DNA of 64,000 nt from Hydra vulgaris (GCF_038396675.1 NC_088926.1:516001-580000), one strand, 5' to 3'; positions 51,385 to 61,976 are shown, counted from the first letter of the stretch. The notes: generated by a model from the letters alone, not told the origin. Numbers and translations: made by a program.

Positions 51385-51771
51385 TTAATTTAAAAAAAAT
51401 ATAACCAATCTTTTCTTATAAACACTATCTTTTGTTTCAGAAATAAAAATTTCATATTTTTTATCTACACAATCTAAACACATTTGTTCAAGACAATTAC
51501 ATTTAAACAATTCACGTATTTCGTATTTATGAATACAAAAAGTTTCGTTTAAGAAATCTTTTGAGAAACCACTCTTTATAGAAGCATTTAATATCATACA
51601 TAAAATTCTTTCACTTTTTCTAAAGCTAAAACAAATAACTCTATCTTCATTATATTCTAAGCAATCGCACATAGCCAAAAAACGGATTTCGTTTTTTTAA
51701 TTTTCATAAATTTCCAAAAGCTGTTTTTCAGTTAAATCGAGTTTATTAGAAGCTTTTGATATAATTTCCAT
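51385..51771 (-). pseudogene. Small cysteine-motif ORF of the array (G5), one in-frame stop
   Basis: ATG 51771 follows the start motif. 128 codons with a single TAA after LLEIYEN. Contents: SKASNKLDLTEKQLL, CDCLEYNEDRVICFSFRKSE, NASIKSGFSKDFLNETFCIH, and the cluster ELFKCNCLEQMCLDCVDKKY near the C-terminus. The spacing C-x4-C-x2-C matches the array family. Its 3' end runs into the A-rich tail of the LINE, so the LINE landed at its last codons. Confidence 0.58.
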
Positions 51772-51789
51772 TTTTTTATTATGTAATCT
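51772..51789 (-). promoter_or_regulatory. Array start motif, copy 3
   Basis: Coding-strand AGATTACATAATAAAAAAATG at the 51771 start. Confidence 0.78.
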
Positions 51790-51805
51790 AAAAAAAAATA
51801 TTTTT

Positions 51806-52080
51806 TTACATATTAAAAAATTCTACCAAAACATTATATCCAAAAATTCTTCTTAGTTCAACATAAACATGACAAGAATTTAAATTACAAAATACACAAA
51901 CAAAGGCACAATCAAATTGTGCAATTTTACAAAAAGCGTCATATACAAAATCATGCTTTTTACAAATAACATGGAGTAATGTTTCCATACACTCCAGTAT
52001 TTTTGCAACTTTTTCACATATTTCCGAATCGTGTTGACTTAAAACCCATCCTGAGAATGACAATATCGCTAAACATCGTA
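51806..52080 (-). CDS. Cysteine-rich ORF of the array (G4), no ATG seen
   Basis: Open from about 52080 to TAA 51806-51808, about 90 codons, directly after the stop of the previous gene. It lacks both an ATG and the start motif, so it has lost its start or is read some other way. Product: LSQHDSEICEKVAKILECME, HVICKKHDFVYDAFCKIAQF and FVCVFCNLNSCHVYVELRRI. The last part follows the same C-x4-C pattern and ends in VELRRIF as the other members end in charged helices. Family unknown. Confidence 0.45.
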
Positions 52081-52087
52081 ATAAATT

Positions 52088-52410
52088 TTATTTTTCAATT
52101 TCAAAGGTTTTTCCTTCTAAATAATTTATAACTTGTAGTTCTTTTGTTTTTATTTCACGAACTTCTTTTACAAAATGAAAAAATTGTTCTTTAGTCATTT
52201 CTTTACTCTCTTGAAATTCTTCCAATGAAAATAGATGTAAAGAGTGATCATACCCACACTTTTCAACACCTTCACGAATGATATTGTGACTATCATCTCC
52301 TACTAGTTCAAAAAAAGAGGCACAAGGTCTTTATTCACAATTTTATTGTTAACGATATCATAACCACCATCTTTATTTTTAACAATTTCCATTTCATAAA
52401 TTACATTCAT
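52088..52410 (-). pseudogene. ORF of the array (G3), frameshift at a T run
   Basis: ATG 52410 follows the start motif. 35 codons (MEIVKNKDGGYDIVNNKIV) end at TAG 52303-52305, but shifting at the T/A run just before (52314-52320) opens a further 75 codons with VGDDSHNIIREGVEKCGYDH, LEEFQESKEMTKEQFFHFVK and a stop at 52088-52090. No cysteine cluster. Function unknown. Confidence 0.52.
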
Positions 52411-52430
52411 TTTTTTTATTATGTAATCTG
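52411..52430 (-). promoter_or_regulatory. Array start motif, copy 4
   Basis: Coding-strand CAGATTACATAATAAAAAAAATG at the 52410 start. Confidence 0.78.
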
Positions 52431-52472
52431 AAAAATAATTACAAAATTTTTTATAATATAGTTTTATAACTT

Positions 52473-52712
52473 TTATGATATATTCAAATATTTCAAGTAC
52501 CATTTGTTTAATCTTTTCTTCCTTAATTTTTTTCGAATTAAATCCATATTTCTTTCACAAGAATCACAAGGTTTCAAACCAGAACAATTTTCTTCGTTAC
52601 AAGAATTCACATTTTCCCTCATTTCTTTTATTGTTGGGCTATCATCATGAAAAACAGCCACGTCTAACAAAAGCTTTGAAATTAAATTTTCAACATGATA
52701 TTCAAAAGACAT
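52473..52712 (-). CDS. Small cysteine-motif protein of the array (G2), intact, 79 aa
   Basis: ATG 52712 follows the motif (with one change, AGATTTCATAATAAAAAAATG). Reads MSFEYHVENLISKLLLDVAV, then an acidic part, then NCSGLKPCDSCERNMDLIRK and a basic C-terminus. The C-x5-C-x2-C is the clearest in the set and could bind a metal. No known family, signal peptide or membrane segment. The longer frame upstream of this ATG reads through the motif and is not used. Confidence 0.62.
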   Translation of the reverse strand: MSFEYHVENLISKLLLDVAVFHDDSPTIKEMRENVNSCNEENCSGLKPCDSCERNMDLIRKKLRKKRLNKWYLKYLNIS

Positions 52713-52924
52713 TTTTTTATTATGAAATCTAAAAAAAATATAATAAAATAACAATAACTAAATAAATTAAAAATTATTTTATTTATGAAAAATTTCTTTG
52801 AACGATCGTTCATTGCATAAACAATTTTAGTCTTTCGACAATCTGGACACAATTCTACGAATTGACATGTTGTTAGTGCTGGTGTCATAAAACTACTTGA
52901 TGGTCATACTAATATTTTTACCAT
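52682..52924 (-). pseudogene. Small cysteine-motif ORF of the array (G1), in-frame stop
   Basis: ATG 52924 follows the motif, with TGA at codon 7. Reopening at an in-frame ATG (52888): MTPALTTCQFVELCPDCRKT and KIVYAMNDRSKKFFINK, with C-x5-C-x2-C as in the 52473-52712 protein. The frame continues through the next start motif to 52682, overlapping that ATG by about 30 bases. Confidence 0.52.
52713..52730 (-). promoter_or_regulatory. Array start motif, copy 5 (one substitution)
   Basis: Coding-strand AGATTTCATAATAAAAAAATG at the 52712 start. Confidence 0.72.
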
Positions 52925-52942
52925 TTTTTTATTATGTAATCT
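52925..52942 (-). promoter_or_regulatory. Array start motif, copy 6
   Basis: Coding-strand AGATTACATAATAAAAAAATG at the 52924 start, 40 bp from the mariner's left end. Confidence 0.78.
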
Positions 52943-52983
52943 AAAAAAAAATTTATATCTTTATTTTATCATCAAACTATATA

Positions 52984-54299
52984 ACGTCTGTTCACAAAAA
53001 ATCCAGAATGAAAAATTGTTTTTAATTGAATAAAAAATTAATCGATTTTTGACAAAAATTTTAACTAAAACGAGTGACTGGACATTGTTAACTATTTTAT
53101 AACCGAAAGTGGTCCTAAATCAGCGGCTTTTCGAACTTTAGTTTTGACTGAACCCATTAGGTTGAATAAGTAGTCTGGATTAAACTCTTTCAACTTTAAT
53201 CGAATTCTAATCTTAAGGTGGTCAAGATTTTTCGCAGTAAATCCATTTCCATAAACTTTTGCTTTTAAATGTGCCCAAAAATTTTCAATTGGCCTTAACT
53301 GCGGTACATTTGGGGGTTATCTTTAGCGTCGACAAAGTTAATACCTAAAGTGTTGTAAGTTTTTAATGTGTGTTTTGCATAATGACATCTCGCTCCGTCA
53401 GGCCAAAATAAAATTTTCATGTTTTGATGCTTGGAATTTATAAATGGAAAAAGTCTTTTTGTAAAAAATTCTTTAGAATAAGTTTTTGCATCCAGTGCAC
53501 AGTTTTTTACAGCAAAATAAGGCGATGAATGACCAAAACGACTGATTGCAATCTAAACGAGAACTTTCTCGTCAAACTTTTTTTTGAAGTTGAATTTAAT
53601 GTTAGGATCAGTTTGAGAACTATCCTTTGTATAGTAGCCAGAGTTTTGTGAACAATTTGCACCATTTACACAGAAATAAGATTCATCGTCCATGATGATT
53701 TCAAACTCATTTGATGGCTTGAAAAAAGTTTTTGAAAGTTTTAATAAGTTTTTCTTTTGTTTAATTTCTTGCTTTTCTGTTGTTTTTGGTGCATTTTTTC
53801 TTTTGGTATACTTTAGTCCATGCATACTTAATAATCTACATACGTATGAAACGCTTATCTTATATTTTAGTGCCAATTTTCTTTGCGAAATCCCGATTCT
53901 CTCTTCTGCTCTTGCAATCATGGACTCTCTCTTTTCTGGTGTAATTTTAAAAGGTTTTCTGCCGCAACCGATTTTTCTATTCATTGGCAAATTATTTTCA
54001 GACCTTTTAATTATGTCATAAATTGTAGATTTAGCGATTCCCATTTTCTTAAAATGATCCACTGTAAATTTCTTTCCACTGTTTATGTTTTGTTTATAAA
54101 AGTTTCCAATCACATTTCTAACATCGTTTTTTTTTAGATGCTCCATGTTTATTTGAATTAATTATTTAAACTCAATTTTGCCACAAAATGAAACTGTTGT
54201 TGTTGACCGATTAAATTTAAAAATTTCGAATAGAAAATTCAAAATTTAGAACAATTTGTGTACATTTGAAATCAGTCCGGATTTTTTGTGAACAGACGT
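52984..54299 (-). mobile_element. mariner-like transposon, 1316 bp, with both ends
   Basis: Terminal repeats ACGTCTGTTCACAAAAAATCCAGA and its complement (one mismatch in 24) flanked by TA at 52982-52983 and 54300-54301. It inserted just upstream of the ORF array. The transposase within is on the minus strand. Confidence 0.93.
53092..54146 (-). pseudogene. mariner-like transposase, DD37E-type spacing, inactivated
   Basis: ATG 54146 opens 197 codons: KKNDVRNVIGNFYKQN, helix-turn-helix KKMGIAKSTIYDIIKRSE and RKLALKYKISVSYVCRLLSM with a GCGRKP hook between, and the first catalytic Asp in FEIIMDDESYFCVNGA. A TAG near 53552 replaces the Trp of the VW-IAIS motif. The frame then continues with FFTKRLFPFI and FWPDGARCHYAKH (second Asp). 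A missing base in a C run near 53312 shifts the frame before RPIENFWAHLK (third acid, Glu), with the stop at 53092-53094. Counting across that shift gives 37 residues between the second Asp and Glu. Two lesions only, so the copy died recently. Confidence 0.9.
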
Positions 54300-54301
54300 T
54301 A

Positions 54302-56999
54302 ATTGGTTTATAATTTTTGTATTGTTAAACGGTTCTCGGTGACAGGATCTTATGATCCTCTTCGAGTTTCCGTGTTCTTTATATATTATGTACCAACGAC
54401 ACTTTTACCAGAGAATATTGTTAAATGAACAAAAAAAAAATAAAAAAAAAAAAATGTGTTCAGTAAAACTACTGATTACGGAATCCTTTTCCATTGAACA
54501 CACATGTATGCTTTTTATGCTCCTCTTCTCCTCCCACTGAATGTGTATGTATTGTTACAAAATCAACTCCTTGCTCCCAACCCTTTTCCAAAGCATAATT
54601 TTTTCAAAGCATTAAATGAACAGAATTATTAATTTTGTTATATAAAACCTCATGAAACTAAATGCCTTTGCTAAAAAAAAAAAATCAAGATTTTATAATT
54701 AAAAAAAAATCAAGTTTCAAATAGATAGAGAATGAGAAGTAGTCATACCGCGATTCTTTAACCACCTCCTCCTCTCTCTTGTACGGATTCATAGATTTTT
54801 GTGTAACCCAATTCTCTCATTCCTGCATACATACTTCATGGAAGACCCCTTATGGCAAATAGTATTATTGATAATAATGGATAAGTCATACAAGTAAACG
54901 GGTAAAATATTTTAATTTATGATGCACCAGCTAAAGCTCTAATTTAATCGCTTTAATGGTCATTATGTGATTGTAAGGTAGAAAAAACCTATGGTGGTTG
55001 AATAAACTTTTATTCCTCCTGGTGCTCACTGATAAAACATTTACAGGAAAAAATCAGAAAACTCACCACAAGGATATCAGTGTCTTGGTGTAATTTAAAG
55101 TAGATATGGTGCAGCAGTTCCCTCTAAACGCAATTTAGGGTGCCTTGCCTCCATATCATTCAAGTTGCCTTTGCTTGCTAGGTGCCTTGCTTGCAAGGTA
55201 GCTTGCTTGTACTAAAAATATTTATTTTATTTGGAAAAAGGGCTTCTTTTTCTGCGATTGTCATCTGGGCAAATAATTTTGTTAACTGTTTACTTATGTT
55301 CCTTAAAAGAATATATTCATATAAAATTTAATTGTAAGTCATGTTGTAAAACCAAGTCTAAAACATATGAAGTTGTGAAAAGCCTCTGAATCCAGAAATT
55401 TTCATTTATATATCATATAATAGATAAGAAAAATACGTCCAATCATATACTGTCTATTTTTCAAATGCTAGTTTAAGTGTTGCTATTTGTATACTGTACA
55501 GAAAATATTAGTTGACTCAATAAGGTTATGTTTATGAACTTCTTTGTTGCTTTGAGAACAATGCCAGGGTGTTTTATTCTGATCATCCATTAATTTATAA
55601 TCTTCATTGTTTAAATTATTTAGCTTATGATATCAGCTATAGAAAGAATGATACAATATCCTTCTCAAGTAGTAGCTCAAAATACTCGATGACTTAAAGA
55701 AATTATCAGAGCAGCAGTTTTTAAAAATTATTTTATGCAAAGAAAAATAAAATTTGTTATCTCAAAAGTGGAGGATTTTGTTTAATATTTGATAAGTTAA
55801 ATGTTAAATACATCTTTTAATGAAATAGTATCTAATGTCATAAAATATAGTTAACCCTTTTAACTGTTAACGATAAAATATTTTTAGACAATGCTTAGAA
55901 TAAAATAATATTCATATAAATTTTCTTCAGTTTTCTATTTGTTTTTATCTGGCTGTATATATTGAAAAAATAACATTAAAAATTTTTTTTTGGTTACAAT
56001 TGCAGTGTATTTCAAGATAGGATGCTTTATGAAATCTTGAGCAAGTTCAATGAAATGATGAATATTGCTCATGCCAGGTAAAATAGTAATATACAATACT
56101 AAAATAATAAATTTAAGATTGTTTACAATGGTCTAATTAAATATACACATGTGCAAATTTGTTATTGTTTATTTATATTGTGGTACAATGACATGTTTTA
56201 TTTTGAGTCTATGCATTTTTTCCAGAATTTAGTAAGATCATTACTTGTTAAACTTTGCTGTTATATAATTAACAGAGCTATCGATTATGTTGTAGAACTT
56301 GTTACTGATAAATTTTTAGAACACAGTTTATTTTTATTTAATTCATTATACCTACACGCTTTATTTACTGTTAATTATTGTATATTTGCATTTTAAAGTA
56401 ACAGATCGTCTGAACTTTTTAAATATTTGGAACAAAATTAAATTATATAACGTATTTTAAAAACTTTTGGAGACTGCTTATTAGTTTTCTTTAAATACTA
56501 AGGTAGGCCTAGTTTTACGAATGCGCTTAAACTTTTACTGTAAACTTAAACAAACTGAACTAATTTTGCAACATTTTTTAATGGTTTTGTAAAAGTCTGA
56601 GATATAATGTAAATGTCAATTTTTTTTATTGGCTTTTTAGGCTCATAATTGCAATTTAAATTGCAAATTAATGAGGCTTGTGTGATAGCAATAATCAACT
56701 CACATCAGAAAAAAAAATTAAAAACTTAGTATAAGACAAATTTGTTAACAAAATAAAAAGAACTTTTATTTTGTTAATATTTAGATAATAATTTACATTT
56801 TATTTTGTTGCTTATATTTTTGTTTATTATTTTCAGTTCGCATCATAGTTTTCAGACGATATATAAATCTAAATTTTATTTGGAAAAGAAGTAAAATGCA
56901 ACATTCAAAAAGTGACATTTAGATCAAGTCTGTATATCTGTCAAAATCCATTTGTAAAGAGACAGCAATGCTATAGCCGAACCCATATCTCTATCTTTC

Positions 57000-57004
<5 letters not shown>
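54302..57004. other. gene-poor stretch
   Basis: 2.7 kb without a supported gene on either strand. A-runs at 54428-54454 and 54680-54710; a GCCTTGCTTGC-type short repeat at about 55135-55215. The 56151-56396 frame has no recognisable family and biased composition. Confidence 0.55.

Positions 57005-57052
<48 letters not shown>
57005..57052. repeat. (TA)n microsatellite
   Basis: About 24 TA units. Confidence 0.95.
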
Positions 57053-57056
<4 letters not shown>

Positions 57057-57196
57057 AGGATCAATATACAAATTTGAGACATTTTCTGTATTACTTTTTG
57101 TTATGGCTTTACCCAAACATTAAAATATTTTTTTATAAAAATATAATTAAATAAATAAACTATAGAGGAAATATTATGCTAACAAGTTTTGCATAA

Positions 57197-57442
57197 ACTT
57201 CTCATATTATGATATCAAGTTTTGAGTTTAGAATAATATCAATGAGTGATTTTATTTTGATATTATATTGATATCATAAATTTCTCATGTTATGATATCA
57301 GGTTTTGAGTTCAGAATAATATCAATGAGTGATTTTATTTTGATATCATATTGATATCATAAATTTCTTATGTTATGATATCAGGTTTTGAGTTCAAAGT
57401 GGATCAATGAATTTTTTCATTTGATATCATATTAATAACATA
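57197..57442. repeat. 83-bp tandem repeat, three units
   Basis: Units start at 57197, 57280 and 57363. Each contains TTATGATATCARGTTTTGAG and TTGATATCATATTGATATCA, so ATATC/GATAT palindromes recur. The third unit is more diverged. Confidence 0.9.
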
Positions 57443-58635
57443 AACGTCTTTTATCATGATGTCATATATATATATATAATAGTTTAATTTCTTAATGATA
57501 TCAATATGTCAAATTGATAACTGGGATATTATAAAACAAAAAAAGGAAAATACAAAAACAGAAAATTAAAAACTAAACGATTCTTTATTTAATGGCTCCA
57601 GCCTGACTTGACATTCCTTTTTAAAAACCAACATTAAAAAACTAAATGTATTAAAGAAAATTATTCCCATTAAAAGAATTGTAACCTTTAACAGGAATCA
57701 TTTTGAACTGATTTTTGATTTGAATATATGCTTTACATCATCTGCGTATCATACTAGTTACTAGTTCTTATGTTATTTACTATTAAAATAATAAGAATCT
57801 TATTTTAATGAACTAAATAAAACCCATCACCATTTTAAAATCTTGGCTTTCGCTAAGTATTTTATATTCAATAATGTAATGTCATTTTTGTTACTTCTGT
57901 TACTTATTTTGAATTTCTATTAGGTAAAAGAAGACCTTACGGTCTTGTTATTGAGCATTGCGGAAGAATATTGTGATTTTAATTAGTTTAAATAATATTC
58001 GCGCAGAAGACTTAATAACAGTAAAATCAATTAAATAACACTTGTAATTTTTAAAGCGATTATAACATGCAGTGATATAAAATGTGCAATCATTTTTCCA
58101 CTTTAATGCCATTAACTACAAAAGTTAATTAAATGAAGTTCTTATTTTATTACTAGGTAAGAGTTAGCAGGAAAGGGCAGTTTTAAAAAGTACGAAAAAA
58201 AATTATTTTTGATTGAATTTTTTTTATTCATTTTTTTATAATTACTTCAATGGGTAATAATATAAAATTTAAAAAAATCAGGTAATAATGGTAATAATTT
58301 GTCATGCAAATATTTAAAAAAAAATGGATAAAGCTCTTTTATCTTATCATGTATATGAAAGAGCCACTTTGTGCTATAAATGAGTCGTAACTTTGTTCAA
58401 AAACTTACAAGCCTTTTCAAGCATAATGATAAGTAAACAAGATTTTTTAAAATCAGATTGCAGCTAAAATTATATAATCATATAATAATCAAGGCTTTAA
58501 TAGTAGTTTGACATTATTAGTTACAAAAGTAATATTCTAATATAAATTTGTCAACATCAATACCTGAAAATAGGGATCACAAGCAACTTCAGAAGTCAAT
58601 CGCACCTTTGAAGCCACAACTTTGTTAGTATTATT
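57443..58635. other. gene-poor stretch
   Basis: AT-rich without a supported gene. One polymorphic-looking TA run at 57465-57480. Confidence 0.55.
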
Positions 58636-59000
58636 ATGGTAATCCTGCTGTTAAGCGGCCTACAATAATTTTATTTTTTCGCTTGTTGCGCTCTCGTCAG
58701 AGGATGCTTTTTAAACATTAGAAATATTAGGTGAAATAATAATAATAAAAAAAAGATGCTGCCCCATGCCAAACCCTTAGTCGATGTAGCAGCACTTCCT
58801 TGTAGCAACAGGCTATAAGATAGTCGATGTAGCAGCACTCCCTTGTAGCAGCAGGCTAAAAGATAGTCGATGTATGTACTGAAGCAAAAAAATATTCATT
58901 TTGTTTATATTAAAAAATCACTACTTTGAGCAAGTCTTCACACGAAAGCGCAACAAGCGAAAAAATAAAATTATTTTCGGCCGCTTAACTGCAGGATTAC

Positions 59001-59003
<3 letters not shown>
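58636..59003. mobile_element. 368-bp foldback element carrying the 42-bp minisatellite
   Basis: The left end ATGGTAATCCTGCTGTTAAGC continues GGCC..TTTTATTTTTTCGCTTGTTGCGC; the right end is the inverted copy (GCGCAACAAGCGAAAAAATAAAAT..GCTTAACTGCAGGATTACCAT), about 55-60 bp per arm with small gaps. Between are two and a half units of the minisatellite (58782-58875), preceded by GATGCTGCCCCATGCCAAACCC, a variant of CTGCCTGCCCCAACCAAAG in the large foldback. Flanked by TATTATT on both sides, next to an (ATT)n array, so the target duplication is ambiguous. Confidence 0.8.
58782..58875. repeat. 42-43-bp minisatellite, set 4 (variant)
   Basis: Units AGTCGATGTAGCAGCACTYC followed by CTTGTAGCARCAGGCTAWAAGAT; TGTAGCA replaces TGCGAGT of the other sets. 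Confidence 0.85.
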
Positions 59004-59046
<43 letters not shown>

Positions 59047-59155
59047 GTTATTATTATTATTGTTATTATTATTTTTATTGTTATTTTTGTCATTGTTATT
59101 ATTATTTATATTTTTAATAGAATTGTTATTTTTATTGTTAGATTATTATTATTTT
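59004..59155. repeat. (ATT)n microsatellite, imperfect
   Basis: About 20 clean TTA units then GTTATT variants. The poly-Leu frame here is an artefact. Confidence 0.93.
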
Positions 59156-59559
59156 GATTAATATTACCAATTACTGAAGTTTTTTATTTTCATTGCCTAT
59201 TATTATTAACTATATTACTGTATTATTTATAATATTGTTACTGTGTATTATTATAATTTACCTCTCTTTTATTGCTATAATTTAATTAGGTATATTAAAG
59301 TCTTATATTCTAGATAGATGTATAAAAGTAAACTCAATTTTTTACTAAATTTATCAAACTTCTTACTTAACTATTGTTCCATAACGTTTTTTGTTTAAGT
59401 ATTGTACTGTTTTACATTTGTTTGTTTTTTTTTGTTTTGTTTTTTGTGTTGTTTTTAGTTTCTTATTATGTTGTTTTTTTTTAAATTAGAACTTGTACTA
59501 TATGTAAATATTCTATGAAATGTAAAATCTATTTCAGAATACATTTAATTATATTGTTT
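59156..59559. other. gene-poor T-rich spacer
   Basis: No gene; TTTGTTTTTTTTTG runs at 59415-59480. Confidence 0.5.
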
Positions 59560-60145
59560 CAGCTCTCTCAACATTACGATAAAAATAATTTTGGCTTATA
59601 TCGAGACAACAGCTTTGCTATTTTTAAAAACAAGAGCAGCGAACAAATTGAAAAAAATAAAAACTATTTTAAGCATATTCTTAAAAGTAACAACCTACTT
59701 ATACCCATCCAATGTAATATTAAAATTGTCAACTATCTCGATGTAACATTCAACATGATTAACAGCTCTTATCAACAATATTGTAAACCTAATAACCAAC
59801 TTATGAATGTTCATTTTGATTCAAACCATCCACTTAATATAATAAAAGAAATCCCTCGCACTATTGAGTTAAAATTATCGACAATGGCAATATATGAAAA
59901 CGTGTTCAATAATTCCTTTCTTCCATTTGAAGAGTCTTTAAGTAAATCAGAATACAAGTGAAAACTTACCTACCAAACGCAAGTAAACAAAAATCAAAAA
60001 AGACATCACAAACGTAAAATTATAGGATATAACCGCTCCGTCAGCAAAATGGCGAGACTAAAGTTGGAAAAATGCAACTGCATAGACAAAAAAACTTGTT
60101 CCTTAAATAACCAATGTTTTGCTAACAATATCAAGCCACTTTAAG
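59560..60145 (+). pseudogene. Penelope-like element fragment 2 (RT end)
   Basis: Plus-strand frame to 59961: NNFGLYRDNSFAIFKNKSSE, LIPIQCNIKIVNYLDVTFNM, QYCKPNNQLMNVHFDSNHPL and NIIKEIPRTIELKLSTMAIY, the Penelope RT thumb and linker order. After a stop: HHKRKIIGYN, and at about 60070 the Cys linker EKCNCIDKKTCSLNNQCFAN. The palm motif and the GIY-YIG domain are missing. Compared with the element at 16641 it covers the equivalent region but is clearly diverged. Confidence 0.8.
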
Positions 60146-60202
60146 GTCTAGAGATTCTGAATTCAAAAATGAAGTTTATTTCTGTATTAGTCATGATTGT
60201 GT

Positions 60203-60283
60203 CAGGGTTAGGGTTAGGGTACTCTTAACTCTACCTTAACCCTAACCGTAACCCTTACCGTGACCTTCACCGTAACTCTGGCA
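60203..60283. repeat. Inverted telomere-like repeats (TTAGGG then CCCTAA)
   Basis: CAGGGTTAGGGTTAGGGT is followed within 20 bp by CCTTAACCCTAACCGTAACCC and further worn units: a short head-to-head pair of telomeric repeats inside the chromosome. Confidence 0.8.
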
Positions 60284-60373
60284 GATAATAGTTTGATAAC
60301 TGAACTACTGAAAAACTACATACTGATACATTTTAGTAACTGTGTAATGAGATTCTGTCAATCGTAATAATTG

Positions 60374-60598
60374 AATCAAGATTTTATCAATCATATAAAT
60401 TTAGTTTTGGCATTTACTCAAGATAAAAAAATGTTGAAAGAGATGTCTAATGAATACAAAAAAGAATTTGAAGAAACGCTAAAACAACAAGAAATGAACA
60501 TTATAGCCATTGTAACTTCAAGCGCAAAATTAATTTATGACCCCTTAGATAAAGTTAAAAATAGTAAAAACTACAATGCCGAACGAGTAAGTCAATAA
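60374..60598 (+). CDS. Uncertain 75-codon ORF, possible LINE ORF1 start
   Basis: Reads INLVLAFTQDKKMLKEMSNE, EFEETLKQQEMNIIAIVTSS and AKLIYDPLDKVKNSK, a helical pattern like the N-terminus of some cnidarian LINE ORF1 proteins. The first codon is not ATG (ATTGAATCAAG context), and no downstream domain follows. May be a chance frame. Confidence 0.25.
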   Translation, partial: NQDFINHINLVLAFTQDKKMLKEMSNEYKKEFEETLKQQEMNIIAIVTSSAKLIYDPLDKVKNSKNYNAERVSQ

Positions 60599-61029
60599 CA
60601 AAAGATGTTAAAGAAATGAAATTGAGTGTTCTGTTTAATTTTTAAAATTTATCACACGTATAGCATGCTTCTGTTTACGATATAGTGGTTCGAGTTTCGT
60701 TTTATAGGTACTAACTCGTGCTATATTACCGTAGTTTAGGTAACTTTGAACAAAACTATAGTAGATTTGTTTGAGTAGTGGATTTTATAATAAGTAACGT
60801 AACTGGTACATTATTCGTACACTTTTAGATATTTTACTACCTAAATAAGTGATATGTTTATTCCATCAATTTTTTGTCTTTTCAATTTCTCATCAATTTT
60901 TCAATTTTCATCAATAAAAGTACCAAAAAATTTTGTAACATTATCCCTGCTTGTTTCTCTATTTTCAACAAACAAATTCGGAAAAGAAGATTGAACTTTT
61001 TTTTTTTTTTAAAAAAATGAAATAAAGAA
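60599..61029. other. gene-poor spacer
   Basis: No gene supported; T/A run at about 61000. Confidence 0.5.
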
Positions 61030-61480
61030 AAATCGTTTTACTTGAGTTAATAGAGAGTTTGTTTGCTAAAACCATTCTTAAATTTTTTCTTATCCATCGT
61101 TCATTTCTACGCACAGTTCGCTTATTGGTATTCCAGAGATAAATTAGTTGTTATTGTCAGCAAACATTATAGCTGAAATTCTTTTGATACCAACTAGAGA
61201 TTGTTTACATAGATTAAAAAAACAAAGGCTCAAGTATTGATCCTTGAAATACACCAAACACTATTAAAGACAGATTAGAAAGTTTATTGCCTCCGTAATA
61301 TACTATTTAGATAAATCGCACAGCTATTTAGATAAATTGCACACGTTTATCTGAATAGCTTTCTATCCACTTGTTTGATCTACCCCTTATGGCATACAAT
61401 TTAAGCTTTGATAATGATATTTAGTGGTGGACTGTATCAAAAGCTTTCGAGAGATCTAATGTAAAATACCTAATGTATAT
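61030..61480 (-). pseudogene. LINE reverse transcriptase fragment, decayed
   Basis: Minus strand from about 61470: LDLSKAFDTVHH, SLSKLKLYAIRGRSNKWIES, VFGVFQGSILEPL (GVPQGS box), SYNVC/MFADN (where FADD is expected, second Asp changed to Asn), and MVLANKLSINS. Several stops. CR1/L2-like. A 23-bp internal duplication (ATTTATCTAAATAG) lies at about 61310-61345. Confidence 0.72.
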
Positions 61481-61808
61481 TCTTTGTGTGTAATGGAGTA
61501 TTTTATTTCCTTCAACCAAGTGAAATATTGCTTGTTAGGTTGATGTATTTTTTTGAAAGTCGAACTGCTCGGAATAAATAAGACTGCTTTCTTTAAAAAA
61601 ACTATTTAACTTATTGTGCATAATTCTCTCAAGTATCTAAGAAAATGTTGAAAGTATTGATATTAATCTAAAATTATTAATTTCACTTTCACTTCTGATT
61701 TAAATATTAGTTTTACTTTAGCACTTTTTACTTTTTCAGGAAATATTTCTTTAGAGAGTTAAAATTTTTGAATAAAGGAATTTTAAGCCCACATATACAT
61801 ATCTATAT

Positions 61809-61810
<2 letters not shown>

Positions 61811-61895
<85 letters not shown>

Positions 61896-61898
61896 TTT

Positions 61899-61973
<75 letters not shown>
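61811..61973. repeat. (TA)n then (GA)n compound microsatellite
   Basis: About 40 TA units to 61889, a short link, then about 35 GA units from 61900 to 61973. Long frames here are artefacts. Confidence 0.96.

Positions 61974-61976
<3 letters not shown>

Noticed and set aside
56151-56396. 81-residue plus-strand frame with hydrophobic segments
   Set aside because: No homology recognised, no splice or start support, and composition typical of AT-rich spacer.
58901-59161. Poly-leucine frame that looks like a membrane protein
   Set aside because: It translates the (ATT)n microsatellite at the edge of a foldback element.
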